A stretch of DNA of 64,000 bases from Arthrobacter sp. SLBN-100 (lineage in GTDB: Bacteria > Actinomycetota > Actinomycetes > Actinomycetales > Micrococcaceae), in contig NZ_VFMY01000001.1 of the NCBI RefSeq assembly GCF_006715305.1, forward strand, positions 2,790,001-2,854,000, written 5' to 3'. Positions within the stretch are counted from its first letter, which is position 1. Each line of letters opens with the position of its first letter. The position numbers and the translations under genes were made by a program. Positions 18,091-26,141 of the stretch are shown here, piece after piece. The notes beneath the pieces were generated by a model. The model had not been told where the DNA came from and did not search any database. It saw only the letters and a program-made list of their open reading frames with translations.

Positions 18091-19989
18091 CTAACTTACC
18101 TGCCGCAACGTCTGGCGGTCCACCCAGGCGCTGTCCGCCCGGGTTCCTGACAGCTGGGGAGCCCAGCCGTCTGTTCCTCGCAGATAGGCCTCCAGCGTGA
18201 AGTCCCCGGCCAGCTGAGGTTCAAGCTGCGGCCTGTCCGGAGATATGCGTGACCCCGGGCCGTAGTTATTGAACTCATGGAAGCGTGCTTCCCGCCAGGA
18301 GAAGCCGCTCATATCCGTCCACGGTGTGCCGGAGATGTGGGCACCCAACCAGGAATCCCGGACGAGGACCTGGGCGATTGCGTCCACATCGCCGCTGGGG
18401 TGCCAGGGCCGGCCCAGGTGAACCGATCCCGCCGCAGCATCGGACACAAACCGGCAGCCGGTAAAAAGGTATCCATGCTTGATCTTGACGTTCTGGCTGC
18501 CGGCGGACACATAGCCGTTGTTGTTTTCGGAACCCCGGTCCAGTGAACGGATCTCGCAGCCGGAAAAGACGGCGGTTCCCCGGCCAAAGATGAAGTCCAC
18601 GTCGCCTTCCACATAACAGTCGCTGAAGAAGAACCGTGCCGGTACGCCGCGGGCGGGCGAGTCGACCAGGAGGGTGTCCTGGTTGCCCAGGCAGCGGACA
18701 TTGCGGAGGACGGCGCGGTCCCCTGCCAGGAACAGTGCCACCGCCTGGCGGTTCGCCATGTCCTGGTTGGCGGCTTCGTCGAAGTCGTTGCTGAAGGTGA
18801 GATTGGCAGCCGTAAAGTCAGCGCCGTCGATCCGGACGCTTGCGCTTCCGCCGGCGCCGAAGGATCCGCTGCCATCCGGTTTGCGAGTACCGGAGGCGTT
18901 GTTGTAGACCAGCACAACGTCTTCGGCTTTCTCGCCCAGCCCGATAAGGGAAATTCTGGGCTTATCCGCAGGGACCCTGATCGCCTCGCGATAGGTGCCG
19001 GGCTGGATCCGGATGAGAGTGCGGCTGCTGCTTCCCGTGGCCACCGAGTCAACGGCTGCCTGGACCGTGCGGAAGGCCATGCCACGGCCCACCTCAAGCA
19101 CCAAAGGTTTGTCCACCGGGCGTTCGCTGGGCCAGTAGATCCCGGCGAGGGGATCCAATGCGGCGTCCACGTGCTGAAAATATCCCGGTGGGATTGTCTC
19201 TTTTGCCTGTAGTTCGGAGGCAACCAACCTTGCCACGGCGAGGGCACCCTCTGCCTGGAAGTGCGTGTTGTCGGCGACCCCGTCCGGATACTGCGGATAT
19301 TGGTTTGGTGCCGTATACAGGAAGTGCGTTTTGGTTCCCTCGGCGCCAAGCTCCTGCCACAGGGCCTTCGAGGAGGCAGTGAGGTCCACTAACGGGGTGC
19401 CGGTGGCGGCGGCAAGCTCCCGCACGGCCTGCGGGTATGCGCCGTGCGAGTCCTGGGCAATGCCTAGGGGACTGAACCTGCGGCGTTCCACCGGCGTGAC
19501 CAGGACGGCTTGGGCCCCGCGTTCCGCAGCACCGTCAAGGTATTTCTGCAGGTACTCCTTGAAGGTGGTCTGAGGATCGGTGCCCCTCGCCGGATCCGTT
19601 GTCTTTTCGTCGTTGTGCCCGAAGGAGATGAGCAGGTAGTCCCCTGGCTGCAGCAGGTCCAGCACCTCGCCCAGGAGGCCGGCGTCGGCGAAACTCTTGG
19701 ACGAGGCTCCGGACCAGGCGTAGTCGAAGACGTCGGCCTGCGGTCCCAACAGCAACGGGAGGGCCTGTCCCCACCCGGCGCGGGGGCGTTCGGAGTGCTG
19801 GTAGGCGGAGGAGGTGGAATCGCCGACGACGAAAATCATCGGCCTGGTGCGGCGCTGACTTGGGTTGACTGTCCGGACGGCGGCTTGCGAGCGCCCGGCG
19901 CCGGGCCCTGCGAGTCCTGCGGCCGCGGTGACGGCTCCTGCTGCTACGGCTGCCAGAAGGGATCGGCGGCTGGGCTGGAAACAGTGCAT
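18091..19989 (-). CDS. Secreted bifunctional SGNH esterase / pectin methylesterase
   Basis: The 632-residue precursor starts with a twin-arginine-type signal (SRRSLLAAVAAG), so Tat export is likely. Residues about 50-270 form an SGNH hydrolase of the rhamnogalacturonan acetylesterase kind: nucleophile Ser58 in VVGDSTSS, block III SFGHNDE, and block V DNTHF with the Asp/His pair. Residues about 300-600 are a carbohydrate esterase family 8 pectin methylesterase (ALFLAGDRAVLRNVRCLGNQ, then DTLL, VDFIFGRG with the second catalytic Asp, and HLGRPWHP with the conserved Arg). The chain could remove both acetyl and methyl groups from pectin, exposing it to the lyase encoded just upstream. Start overlaps the lyase stop by one base. 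Confidence 0.93.
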   Translation of the reverse strand: MHCFQPSRRSLLAAVAAGAVTAAAGLAGPGAGRSQAAVRTVNPSQRRTRPMIFVVGDSTSSAYQHSERPRAGWGQALPLLLGPQADVFDYAWSGASSKSFADAGLLGEVLDLLQPGDYLLISFGHNDEKTTDPARGTDPQTTFKEYLQKYLDGAAERGAQAVLVTPVERRRFSPLGIAQDSHGAYPQAVRELAAATGTPLVDLTASSKALWQELGAEGTKTHFLYTAPNQYPQYPDGVADNTHFQAEGALAVARLVASELQAKETIPPGYFQHVDAALDPLAGIYWPSERPVDKPLVLEVGRGMAFRTVQAAVDSVATGSSSRTLIRIQPGTYREAIRVPADKPRISLIGLGEKAEDVVLVYNNASGTRKPDGSGSFGAGGSASVRIDGADFTAANLTFSNDFDEAANQDMANRQAVALFLAGDRAVLRNVRCLGNQDTLLVDSPARGVPARFFFSDCYVEGDVDFIFGRGTAVFSGCEIRSLDRGSENNNGYVSAGSQNVKIKHGYLFTGCRFVSDAAAGSVHLGRPWHPSGDVDAIAQVLVRDSWLGAHISGTPWTDMSGFSWREARFHEFNNYGPGSRISPDRPQLEPQLAGDFTLEAYLRGTDGWAPQLSGTRADSAWVDRQTLRQVS

Positions 19990-21359
19990 CAGTGCGCCTC
20001 CCCCGCGGTGAACACGGGTCCGACCGCGTCCGCCAGGAGGGCGGGAACAGCTTGGGCAGCATCCACATGGGTCCGCAGAACAGGTGCCCAGGTGTCGTCG
20101 GCGCCCAGTTGCTTGTCAGCCGGGGCAGCAGCGTTGTAGGCGGCGCGAAGATCGACGATCTTGCCGTTGACGGCGTTTCCGCTGGTGGTGATGACTTTCC
20201 CCTTGAAATAGCCAATCAGGGATCCAATGGGAATGTCAGCGGGGAGCGTGAAGGCATTCGCCTCCGCGCGGAGGTGGGACTCTACGCCTGCTCCCAACGT
20301 GTAGCCGTAGGGGATGGCGGACGTTGAGCTCGTGGTGAAGTGGTTGTTGTAGACGTCCACTTGGCCGTAACGGACCCGCGGTGCCCTCTGGCCCACGTTC
20401 TGGAAGACGTTGTGGTGAATGGTGACACGGAGCTTGCCTGCGTCGCCGCGGTTGGTGGAATCCGTGGACCCGATGAGCAGGAGCTTGTCGTGTTCCGAGA
20501 ACCGGTTGTAGGACATGGTTACGAGGTCTGAGCCGTTAGTGACATCCACTGCTCCGTCATGGACCTGATAGGGCCTGCCGAAATAGCTGGGCTGCGTGTT
20601 GTCGAGATTTGGCGCATCAGTGAAGTGCGAGTGGTCCACCCAGACATGCTTGGAGCCGTTGATGATCTGCAGCAGATCGTACTCACTGTTCCAGTTGCCT
20701 GTGGCTCCGTCCGTGGGGTCCCAGGAAGGAAAGCAGTCGGCAGCGTCAGCCACTGTGAGGTTCCGGAAGATGACGTTTTCGGCCCCGTTGATCCTCAGGG
20801 CGGCACCTGTGATGCCGCTCTCCGGTCCGGCTCCCACGATGGTGGTGTTGCTGGGGATCTCCCACCGGATGGTCGCGGCCTGCCTGGAAGCGGCGAGGCG
20901 GCGGGCGCTCTCCTGAGGGCCTGCCGGCACCTTCGTTGTTCCGTACCGGGCCGGGTCGAAGTCGTAAAGGTATTGGGAAAGGGAGAACCCGGTGCCGGCG
21001 GCGTAGTCCTCGCAACTGATGGGCGAGCCGTCAGTGTTGGTGTTGGCAGCAATGCCGCCGTGAACCCTGATGATTTTTGGCTCAGTCCCGGAGGCGAGCG
21101 CCGCCAGGAGTTCTGTCCGGGTGGAGACGTCGTAGATCCGCTCATCCGTGGCGGCTGAGCCACCCGTGGTGCCAGCTTCCAGGGAAGCCCAGCCGTCGTT
21201 CTGGGCAAGAACCTGCCGCTCAAGCGGCTGACGGGCGGTCTGGGCTGCGGGGTCTGCTGGGGACGCAGGAGACGCGAATGATTGGGCGGGCGATGCGAGC
21301 AGCGATATGGCCAATGCTGCTGCGGCGGACACTGGCGCTAAGGACATCTTCTTGCGCAT
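19989..21359 (-). CDS. Secreted pectate lyase, polysaccharide lyase family 1
   Basis: The 456-residue precursor begins with a Sec signal peptide (KKMSLAPVSAAAALAISLLA). The parallel beta-helix body contains the PL1 hallmarks VWVDHSHFTD (the vWiDH calcium-site region) and HHNVFQNVGQRAPRVRYGQ, which carries the catalytic and substrate-binding arginines (RxPRxRxG). It cleaves demethylated polygalacturonate by beta-elimination outside the cell. The start 21359 has GGAGGA about 8 nt upstream. It is the first gene of a two-gene operon and sits behind a promoter with two LacI-type operators. Confidence 0.93.
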   Translation of the reverse strand: MRKKMSLAPVSAAAALAISLLASPAQSFASPASPADPAAQTARQPLERQVLAQNDGWASLEAGTTGGSAATDERIYDVSTRTELLAALASGTEPKIIRVHGGIAANTNTDGSPISCEDYAAGTGFSLSQYLYDFDPARYGTTKVPAGPQESARRLAASRQAATIRWEIPSNTTIVGAGPESGITGAALRINGAENVIFRNLTVADAADCFPSWDPTDGATGNWNSEYDLLQIINGSKHVWVDHSHFTDAPNLDNTQPSYFGRPYQVHDGAVDVTNGSDLVTMSYNRFSEHDKLLLIGSTDSTNRGDAGKLRVTIHHNVFQNVGQRAPRVRYGQVDVYNNHFTTSSTSAIPYGYTLGAGVESHLRAEANAFTLPADIPIGSLIGYFKGKVITTSGNAVNGKIVDLRAAYNAAAPADKQLGADDTWAPVLRTHVDAAQAVPALLADAVGPVFTAGEAH

Positions 21360-21422
21360 GATCTCTCTTCCTCCATTGGAATGAACCACGCTTCGGCGCC
21401 AACGAGAGTGGAAGGCGCACGA

Positions 21423-21466
21423 GAAAGCGATTTCTCAACTATCGGAAAACGCTTTCTTCCTGTCAA
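21423..21466 (-). promoter_or_regulatory. Pectin operon promoter with two LacI-family operators
   Basis: On the minus strand a consensus -35 TTGACA (21466-21461) and a -10 GATAGT (21443-21438) are 17 nt apart. The operator-like palindrome GAAAACGCTTTC (21445-21456) fills the spacer and a second, GAAAGCGATTTC (21423-21434), covers the start point. Both match the LacI/CcpA-type form GAAANCGNTTTC, and their centres are 22 bp apart, two helical turns. Confidence 0.75.
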
Positions 21467-21610
21467 GGGTTAAGTTGATTTTTGACAATGCCTTTTGCCG
21501 GCCGTCACAGCGGCGGCCAGGCCAGGGCCTCTTTAGGGGCAAGCTGGCGGGGGACATCGGCAGTCGGCCCTTTTCTTTTTTTGCGCCAACCTTCAGGGCG
21601 GTGTGAAACC

Positions 21611-22042
21611 ATGGGGCCTATGCGACTGATTGCCCGGGTTCTGATCAATGGCCTCGCCCTCTGGGTGGCGAGCTGGATACTTCCGGGACTGGAGATCTCC
21701 AGCTCCGCCACCACGGATGCAGTGGCCAAGACCGGCGTGACACAGGGGACGGACACCATCGGGATTGTCCTCGCTTATTTGTTCATTGGCGTCATCTTCG
21801 GCTTGGTGAACGCTTTGGTCCGTCCTCTGGTGAGCCTCCTCGCGCTGCCCCTCACCATCCTGACGCTCGGCCTGTTCACCATCGTTATTAACGCTGGGAT
21901 GCTCTACCTGACCTCCTGGATCAGCAGCTATACCCCGGTGCACTTCACTGTTGATTCCTTCTTTTGGACTGCCGTTTTTGCCGCGATCATCATCACCTTG
22001 GTCTCACTCGTGGCCGGCAGGATTACCGGTACGCGACGGTAG
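21611..22042 (+). CDS. Phage-holin-like four-span membrane protein (YvlD/holin superfamily IV type)
   Basis: From the ATG at 21611 (or 21620) the product is about 143 residues with four hydrophobic segments, including RVLINGLALWVASWILPGL, GIVLAYLFIGVIFGLVNALV and LLALPLTILTLGLFTIVINA. The central VNALVRPLVSLLALPLTILT block is diagnostic of the Phage_holin_4_2/YvlD membrane family. Despite the family name most members are chromosomal and of unknown function; no lysis genes are nearby. The loop after the first span carries a Ser/Thr-rich insertion. Confidence 0.85.
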   Translation: MGPMRLIARVLINGLALWVASWILPGLEISSSATTDAVAKTGVTQGTDTIGIVLAYLFIGVIFGLVNALVRPLVSLLALPLTILTLGLFTIVINAGMLYLTSWISSYTPVHFTVDSFFWTAVFAAIIITLVSLVAGRITGTRR

Positions 22043-22066
22043 CTGAACGGGCGTCAGTGTTGGCCA

Positions 22067-23434
22067 CTACCGCCCGCCATACCCGCGCTCCTGCCTGCGG
22101 TTGTCCGCGGCATGGAGATCCGATGCGGGAGCCTTAGTCCGGGACAGGGAGAACCGTGTGGCGGTCGCCGTTCCGCCCGCTCCCAGTGCCGCGCCAAGTG
22201 CCGCCGTGGACGCCACCAGCGAGGGATCAGTGCTGGCCGACACCAGCCGGGCGCCGTCCTGGTAGCTGTTAAGGGTGTGCCCGGGCCCCAGGGCCCCCTC
22301 CCCTTCCAACGCCCTCGGTTTTTGGGTCAAGCCAACCGTCACGCGCTCCTTCGTGTCCGGGTTTGGCGCCCCGTCCGTTCCCGGCACCCAGTCTTCGCGA
22401 TGTTCCAGGTGCAGGGACTGCACGCCAGCTGCGGGATTGATACCGGCGACAGGGGATCCTGCTGTCAGCACGTAGCGGAGGTCGTAGTCGTGGAGGAAGC
22501 GGGGATCGGCAGCCAGGTTCATCGCATGGATGCCGCCCTGGCTGTAGCCCACGGCCACCACGGGAGCTCCGTACTCAGCGCCCGCCGCCTTAAGTGCCTG
22601 GAGCGCTGCAACGCTCATATCCTCGGAGCTGTACACCATCGCCTCCAGTATTCCGACCTCATCGAACGGGTTTTTCCCGCCCGCGCCGATGCCGGCAGAC
22701 TGTGTGCCGGGAACGACCACCACATACGTCTTTTCCCCGCCGTTAGTGACCTCAATGACTTCAATAAACCCGGCACCACGGGCGTCTATTTGGCGGATGC
22801 GCTCCAAGAGGCCCGCCGGGGAAGTATCCAGATCGACCTGAACGGACTCCTCCTGGCGTACGGTCAGTGGGCGGCCAACAGCCCCATCCCGTTCAAGGGC
22901 ATCCCAACCCAAGGGGTCCCTCCCAACCCTTCGCTTCACATCAGCGGCCTGAAGCCCCAGGACGCCAACGATGGTTTCTGCCGTCTTGTCGTCAGCTGCG
23001 CGATTGGCAGCGAAATTGGCGAGGGAGTTGTAAATATCTCCAGGGCTGACGATGCCCAAATACCTCGCTGTTCCGGCAAGCCACTCCGCCGTTTCGTACT
23101 CCTGCTTACAAGCGCGGACCTGGCTGCTGATGCGCTGCAGCTCGGCCCGCACTCTTTGGATGCTCCGCCCGGACTCACCTACCGCGTTAATGGCCAGGCT
23201 GCCGGACCACCGCGGCAGGTCCTGGAAAGGAACAAGGCCCTCCCAGATCCGGCGGATTTCAACCTCGAGTTCCGAGAGCTCGCCCGCCAGGTCATCAAGC
23301 TTTTCGGCCCCGCCCGTCAGCTCCTCCAGCTGGAAACTGATGCCGCCCACGCCTCCGCGGATCATGAGGAATCCGTCGTCGGGAGGGCCGGATAAGTGGA
23401 TGGAGCCGCTGCCCGAAGGCGTTGCCTCGGCCAT
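22067..23434 (-). CDS. WXG-domain alpha/beta-hydrolase, candidate type VII secreted effector
   Basis: The 455-residue protein has two parts. Residues about 30-120 are a helical hairpin with a WSG turn (W76-S77-G78) and, after the second helix, Y113-ETA-E117, matching the YxxxD/E type VII signal. Residues about 235-400 are an alpha/beta-hydrolase/lipase core: strand TYVVVVPGT, nucleophile elbow GYSQGG (Ser298), candidate acid Asp348 (HREDW) and His386 (GPGHTLNSY). No Sec or Tat signal and no membrane span is visible. Its ATG overlaps the stop of the small upstream gene by one base, suggesting paired synthesis. Export and substrate are inferences; a cytosolic hydrolase remains possible. Confidence 0.7.
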   Translation of the reverse strand: MAEATPSGSGSIHLSGPPDDGFLMIRGGVGGISFQLEELTGGAEKLDDLAGELSELEVEIRRIWEGLVPFQDLPRWSGSLAINAVGESGRSIQRVRAELQRISSQVRACKQEYETAEWLAGTARYLGIVSPGDIYNSLANFAANRAADDKTAETIVGVLGLQAADVKRRVGRDPLGWDALERDGAVGRPLTVRQEESVQVDLDTSPAGLLERIRQIDARGAGFIEVIEVTNGGEKTYVVVVPGTQSAGIGAGGKNPFDEVGILEAMVYSSEDMSVAALQALKAAGAEYGAPVVAVGYSQGGIHAMNLAADPRFLHDYDLRYVLTAGSPVAGINPAAGVQSLHLEHREDWVPGTDGAPNPDTKERVTVGLTQKPRALEGEGALGPGHTLNSYQDGARLVSASTDPSLVASTAALGAALGAGGTATATRFSLSRTKAPASDLHAADNRRQERGYGGR

Positions 23435-23736
23435 CAGCGCGGGCCCGGATAAGTGCAGCCCGCGGTTAAGGTCTTCTGGCTGTGGCGCTCCACCGCAGCC
23501 CTTGCCTCAACCAACGCTTCAAGGGCACGGCGCAGTGCTGCCGACTGAAGCAGAACCGCATCCCGGTACGCGCGGCCGGCCGGCGACTCCCACTGCAGCA
23601 ACTGGATATCCCTGAAGCTGTTCAAAACCTCTTCACCGCGGCCAACGCAGGCCCCCACCCGTTCGGCCAACTGCGTCACCTGAGAGACGCGCAGCATTTC
23701 CTGTTGCAGGTCTGCCCCTGCCAGTTGGCTGCCCAT
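23434..23736 (-). CDS. WXG100-like small helical protein, probable partner of the downstream hydrolase
   Basis: Exactly 100 residues are predicted to be almost entirely two helices around a central turn with Trp49: QWESPAGRAYRD, the W-x-S/G-x-A-x-x-Y form common in divergent WXG100 proteins. The start has GGAGG about 8 nt upstream. It is the first gene of a two-gene minus-strand unit. By family knowledge WXG100 proteins form heterodimers that are exported through ESX/type VII systems. No YxxxE is present here; the partner carries it, as expected for a heterodimer. No secretion ATPase (EccC/EssC) is in the window. Confidence 0.65.
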   Translation of the reverse strand: MGSQLAGADLQQEMLRVSQVTQLAERVGACVGRGEEVLNSFRDIQLLQWESPAGRAYRDAVLLQSAALRRALEALVEARAAVERHSQKTLTAGCTYPGPR

Positions 23737-23898
23737 TACCCGACCTCCCTCTCCACCCGGACTCTTAGCGGCGCGGCCCCGCAGATCTGCCTGGGATGAA
23801 CGCTACGGAGGACAACGCGCGGACCCAACCATCGCCGTCGGCTATGTGGACAAGTAACCGGCTAAAGCCGCCGCGGGAGTTCATGAAAGAATCAGCAC

Positions 23899-25341
23899 AT
23901 GCCTGAAACCGCCGCCACAGCTGATACCCGTACGCCCTCAGGACGCCTGGCCCTCGCCGCGTCCCCGGAAAAAATCGCGCTTGGCCCGCTGGACGGCCGC
24001 TACCAGTCCGCCGTCGCGCCGCTCGTTGACTACTTGTCCGAGGCAGCACTCAACCGCGACCGCGTGGCCGTCGAAGTTGAATGGCTCATCCACCTGACCA
24101 GCAACAATGTCCTTCCCGGCGCCGGGCCACTGACGGCCCCGCAGCAGGAACAGCTCCGCGCCGTCGTCACGGAATTCGACGCCGCCTCCGTGTCCGAGCT
24201 CGCCGAAATCGAGGCCGTCACTGTTCACGACGTGAAAGCCGTGGAGTACTACATCGGCCGCCGCCTCCCCGCCATCGGCATCGAAAACCTGACGGCCATG
24301 GTGCACTTCGGCTGCACCTCGGAGGACATCAACAACCTCTCCTACGCGCTGGGCATCAAGGGCGCTGTGGAGGACGTGTGGCTCCCGGCCGCGCGCGCAT
24401 TGGTGGCCCAGATCACCAAGATGGCGCAGGACAACCGCGACGTCCCCATGCTGTCCCGCACCCACGGCCAGCCCGCCACGCCCACCACCCTCGGCAAGGA
24501 ACTGGCAGTCATCGCGCACCGCCTGACCCGCCAGCTGGACCGGATTGCCAGGACGGAATACCTGGGCAAGATCAACGGCGCGACCGGCACCTACGCAGCC
24601 CATGTTGCGTCCGTTCCCGGCGCAGACTGGCAACAGGTGGCCAAGTCCTTCGTGGAAGCCCTGGGGCTGGCCTGGAACCCGCTGACCACCCAGATCGAGA
24701 GCCACGACTGGCAGGCAGAACTGTACGCCGACGTGGCGCGTTTCAACCGGATCCTCCACAACGTCTGCACGGACATCTGGAGCTACATCTCCATCGGCTA
24801 CTTCGCGCAGATCCCGGTGGCCGGCGCCACGGGCTCGTCGACCATGCCGCACAAGGTCAACCCCATCCGGTTCGAAAACGCAGAGGCGAACCTGGAGATC
24901 TCCAACGGCCTGCTGGACACTTTGGGCGCAACGCTGGTGACTTCCCGCTGGCAGCGCGACCTCACCGACTCCTCCAGCCAGCGCAACATTGGGGTGGCGT
25001 TTGGCCACTCACTGCTGGCCATTTCCAACGTCGCCAAGGGCCTGGAACGCCTGGACGTGGCGGAGGACGTACTGGCCGGGGACCTCGACACCAACTGGGA
25101 AGTCCTGGGCGAAGCGATCCAAATGGTCATGCGTGCCGAGGCGATTGCCGGCGTCGAGGGCATGGAAAACCCCTATGAGCGGCTCAAGGACCTCACCCGG
25201 GGCCAGCGGGTTGATGCTGCCCGCATGCAGGAGTTCGTGCAGAGCCTTGGCCTTTCGGCCGACGCCGAAGCGCGCCTGCTAGCCCTGACGCCGGGCAAGT
25301 ACACGGGCATCGCCGACCAGCTGGTGGACCACCTGAAGTAG
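23899..25341 (+). CDS. purB: Adenylosuccinate lyase
   Basis: The 480-residue product is the fumarase/aspartase-superfamily enzyme of purine synthesis, cleaving SAICAR to AICAR and adenylosuccinate to AMP, both releasing fumarate. The superfamily signature GSSTMPHKVNPIRFEN is intact with its flexible loop. The N-terminal LGPLDGRYQSAVAPL and the histidine region LSRTHGQPATPTTLGKELAV fit the proteobacterial-type (E. coli PurB-like) branch. It is monocistronic by appearance, with a hairpin terminator after it. Confidence 0.95.
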   Translation: MPETAATADTRTPSGRLALAASPEKIALGPLDGRYQSAVAPLVDYLSEAALNRDRVAVEVEWLIHLTSNNVLPGAGPLTAPQQEQLRAVVTEFDAASVSELAEIEAVTVHDVKAVEYYIGRRLPAIGIENLTAMVHFGCTSEDINNLSYALGIKGAVEDVWLPAARALVAQITKMAQDNRDVPMLSRTHGQPATPTTLGKELAVIAHRLTRQLDRIARTEYLGKINGATGTYAAHVASVPGADWQQVAKSFVEALGLAWNPLTTQIESHDWQAELYADVARFNRILHNVCTDIWSYISIGYFAQIPVAGATGSSTMPHKVNPIRFENAEANLEISNGLLDTLGATLVTSRWQRDLTDSSSQRNIGVAFGHSLLAISNVAKGLERLDVAEDVLAGDLDTNWEVLGEAIQMVMRAEAIAGVEGMENPYERLKDLTRGQRVDAARMQEFVQSLGLSADAEARLLALTPGKYTGIADQLVDHLK

Positions 25342-25374
25342 TCCGGCCGCAGGAGGCAGGAAAGGTACGACGGC

Positions 25375-25402
25375 GGCGCCGGGCTTCGAGGGGCCCGGCG
25401 CC
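25375..25402 (+). terminator. Hairpin terminator after purB
   Basis: Perfect 10-bp stem GGCGCCGGGC (25375-25384) and GCCCGGCGCC (25393-25402), 8-nt loop, followed by a poor T-tract (TTCTGCTGT). Confidence 0.6.
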
Positions 25403-25466
25403 TTCTGCTGTGCGGCCTTCCGGTGGGGCTGGCCGGGCGGCCACTAACAAGTGCGAAACTGGAGGC

Positions 25467-26141
25467 ATGAAACTGCTCCTCATCCGCCACGGAGAGACCC
25501 CCGGTAACGTGCTTGGCCAACTGGACACGGCCCACCCCGGCCCCGGCCTGACGGAGCTGGGCGAACGCCAGGCGGAGGCCCTGGCCCGCTCGCTGGCGGC
25601 TGAGCGGATCGATGTCCTTTATGCGTCCACCTTGGTCAGGACCCAGATCACCGCCGCGCCGCTGGGCCGGCTGCACAGCCTGGACGTCGAGGTGCTGGAC
25701 GGCCTGCACGAGATCGAGGCAGGCTCGCTGGAAAAGCTGACCGACCACGAGTCCCACAAGCGGTACATGGGGACAGTGATTTCCTGGGCGGCAGGGGACC
25801 TCGGCCGGCGGATGCCGGCCGGCCCCGACGGGCACGACTTCTTCGGGCGGTTTGACGCAGCGATCAACAGGGTTCTGGAGCGGGTGTCAGGCCAGGAAGC
25901 CACGGCCGCGGTGGTCAGCCACGGTGCGGCCATCCGCACCTGGGCCGGGCGCCGGGCGGAGGGCGCAGACCACGAGTTCGCGGCGAAGCATGTTCTGGCC
26001 AACACTGGAATCGTTGCAGTGGAGGGCGATCCGGACAACGGCTGGAAGCTCCTGCATTGGGACGGCAGCCCGGTGGGCGGCCTGGCATTGGCTGATCCCA
26101 CGGCGGAGGATCCCACCGGGAAGAACGTGAATGAGCCCTAA
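25467..26141 (+). CDS. Histidine phosphatase family protein (phosphoglycerate-mutase-like)
   Basis: The 224-residue protein starts MKLLLIRHGETPGNVLGQLD, the RHG motif with phospho-accepting His. It has the second-core elements LYASTLVRTQITA and VVSHGAAIRTW (second His). This is the branch-1 histidine phosphatase fold; substrates in the family range from phosphosugars to cofactors, so no symbol is given. The ATG is only one base from the GGAGG, an unusually short spacing. The 3' end overlaps the convergent kinase gene by 4 nt. Confidence 0.88.
   Translation: MKLLLIRHGETPGNVLGQLDTAHPGPGLTELGERQAEALARSLAAERIDVLYASTLVRTQITAAPLGRLHSLDVEVLDGLHEIEAGSLEKLTDHESHKRYMGTVISWAAGDLGRRMPAGPDGHDFFGRFDAAINRVLERVSGQEATAAVVSHGAAIRTWAGRRAEGADHEFAAKHVLANTGIVAVEGDPDNGWKLLHWDGSPVGGLALADPTAEDPTGKNVNEP

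Noticed and set aside
21611..22042. Prophage remnant suggested by the holin-like protein
   Set aside because: No endolysin, integrase, capsid or attachment-site repeats nearby; the family is widely chromosomal.
22112..23395. 427-residue plus-strand frame opposite the WXG-hydrolase
   Set aside because: Antisense shadow. The minus frame has a ribosome-binding site, motif order and a coupled partner.
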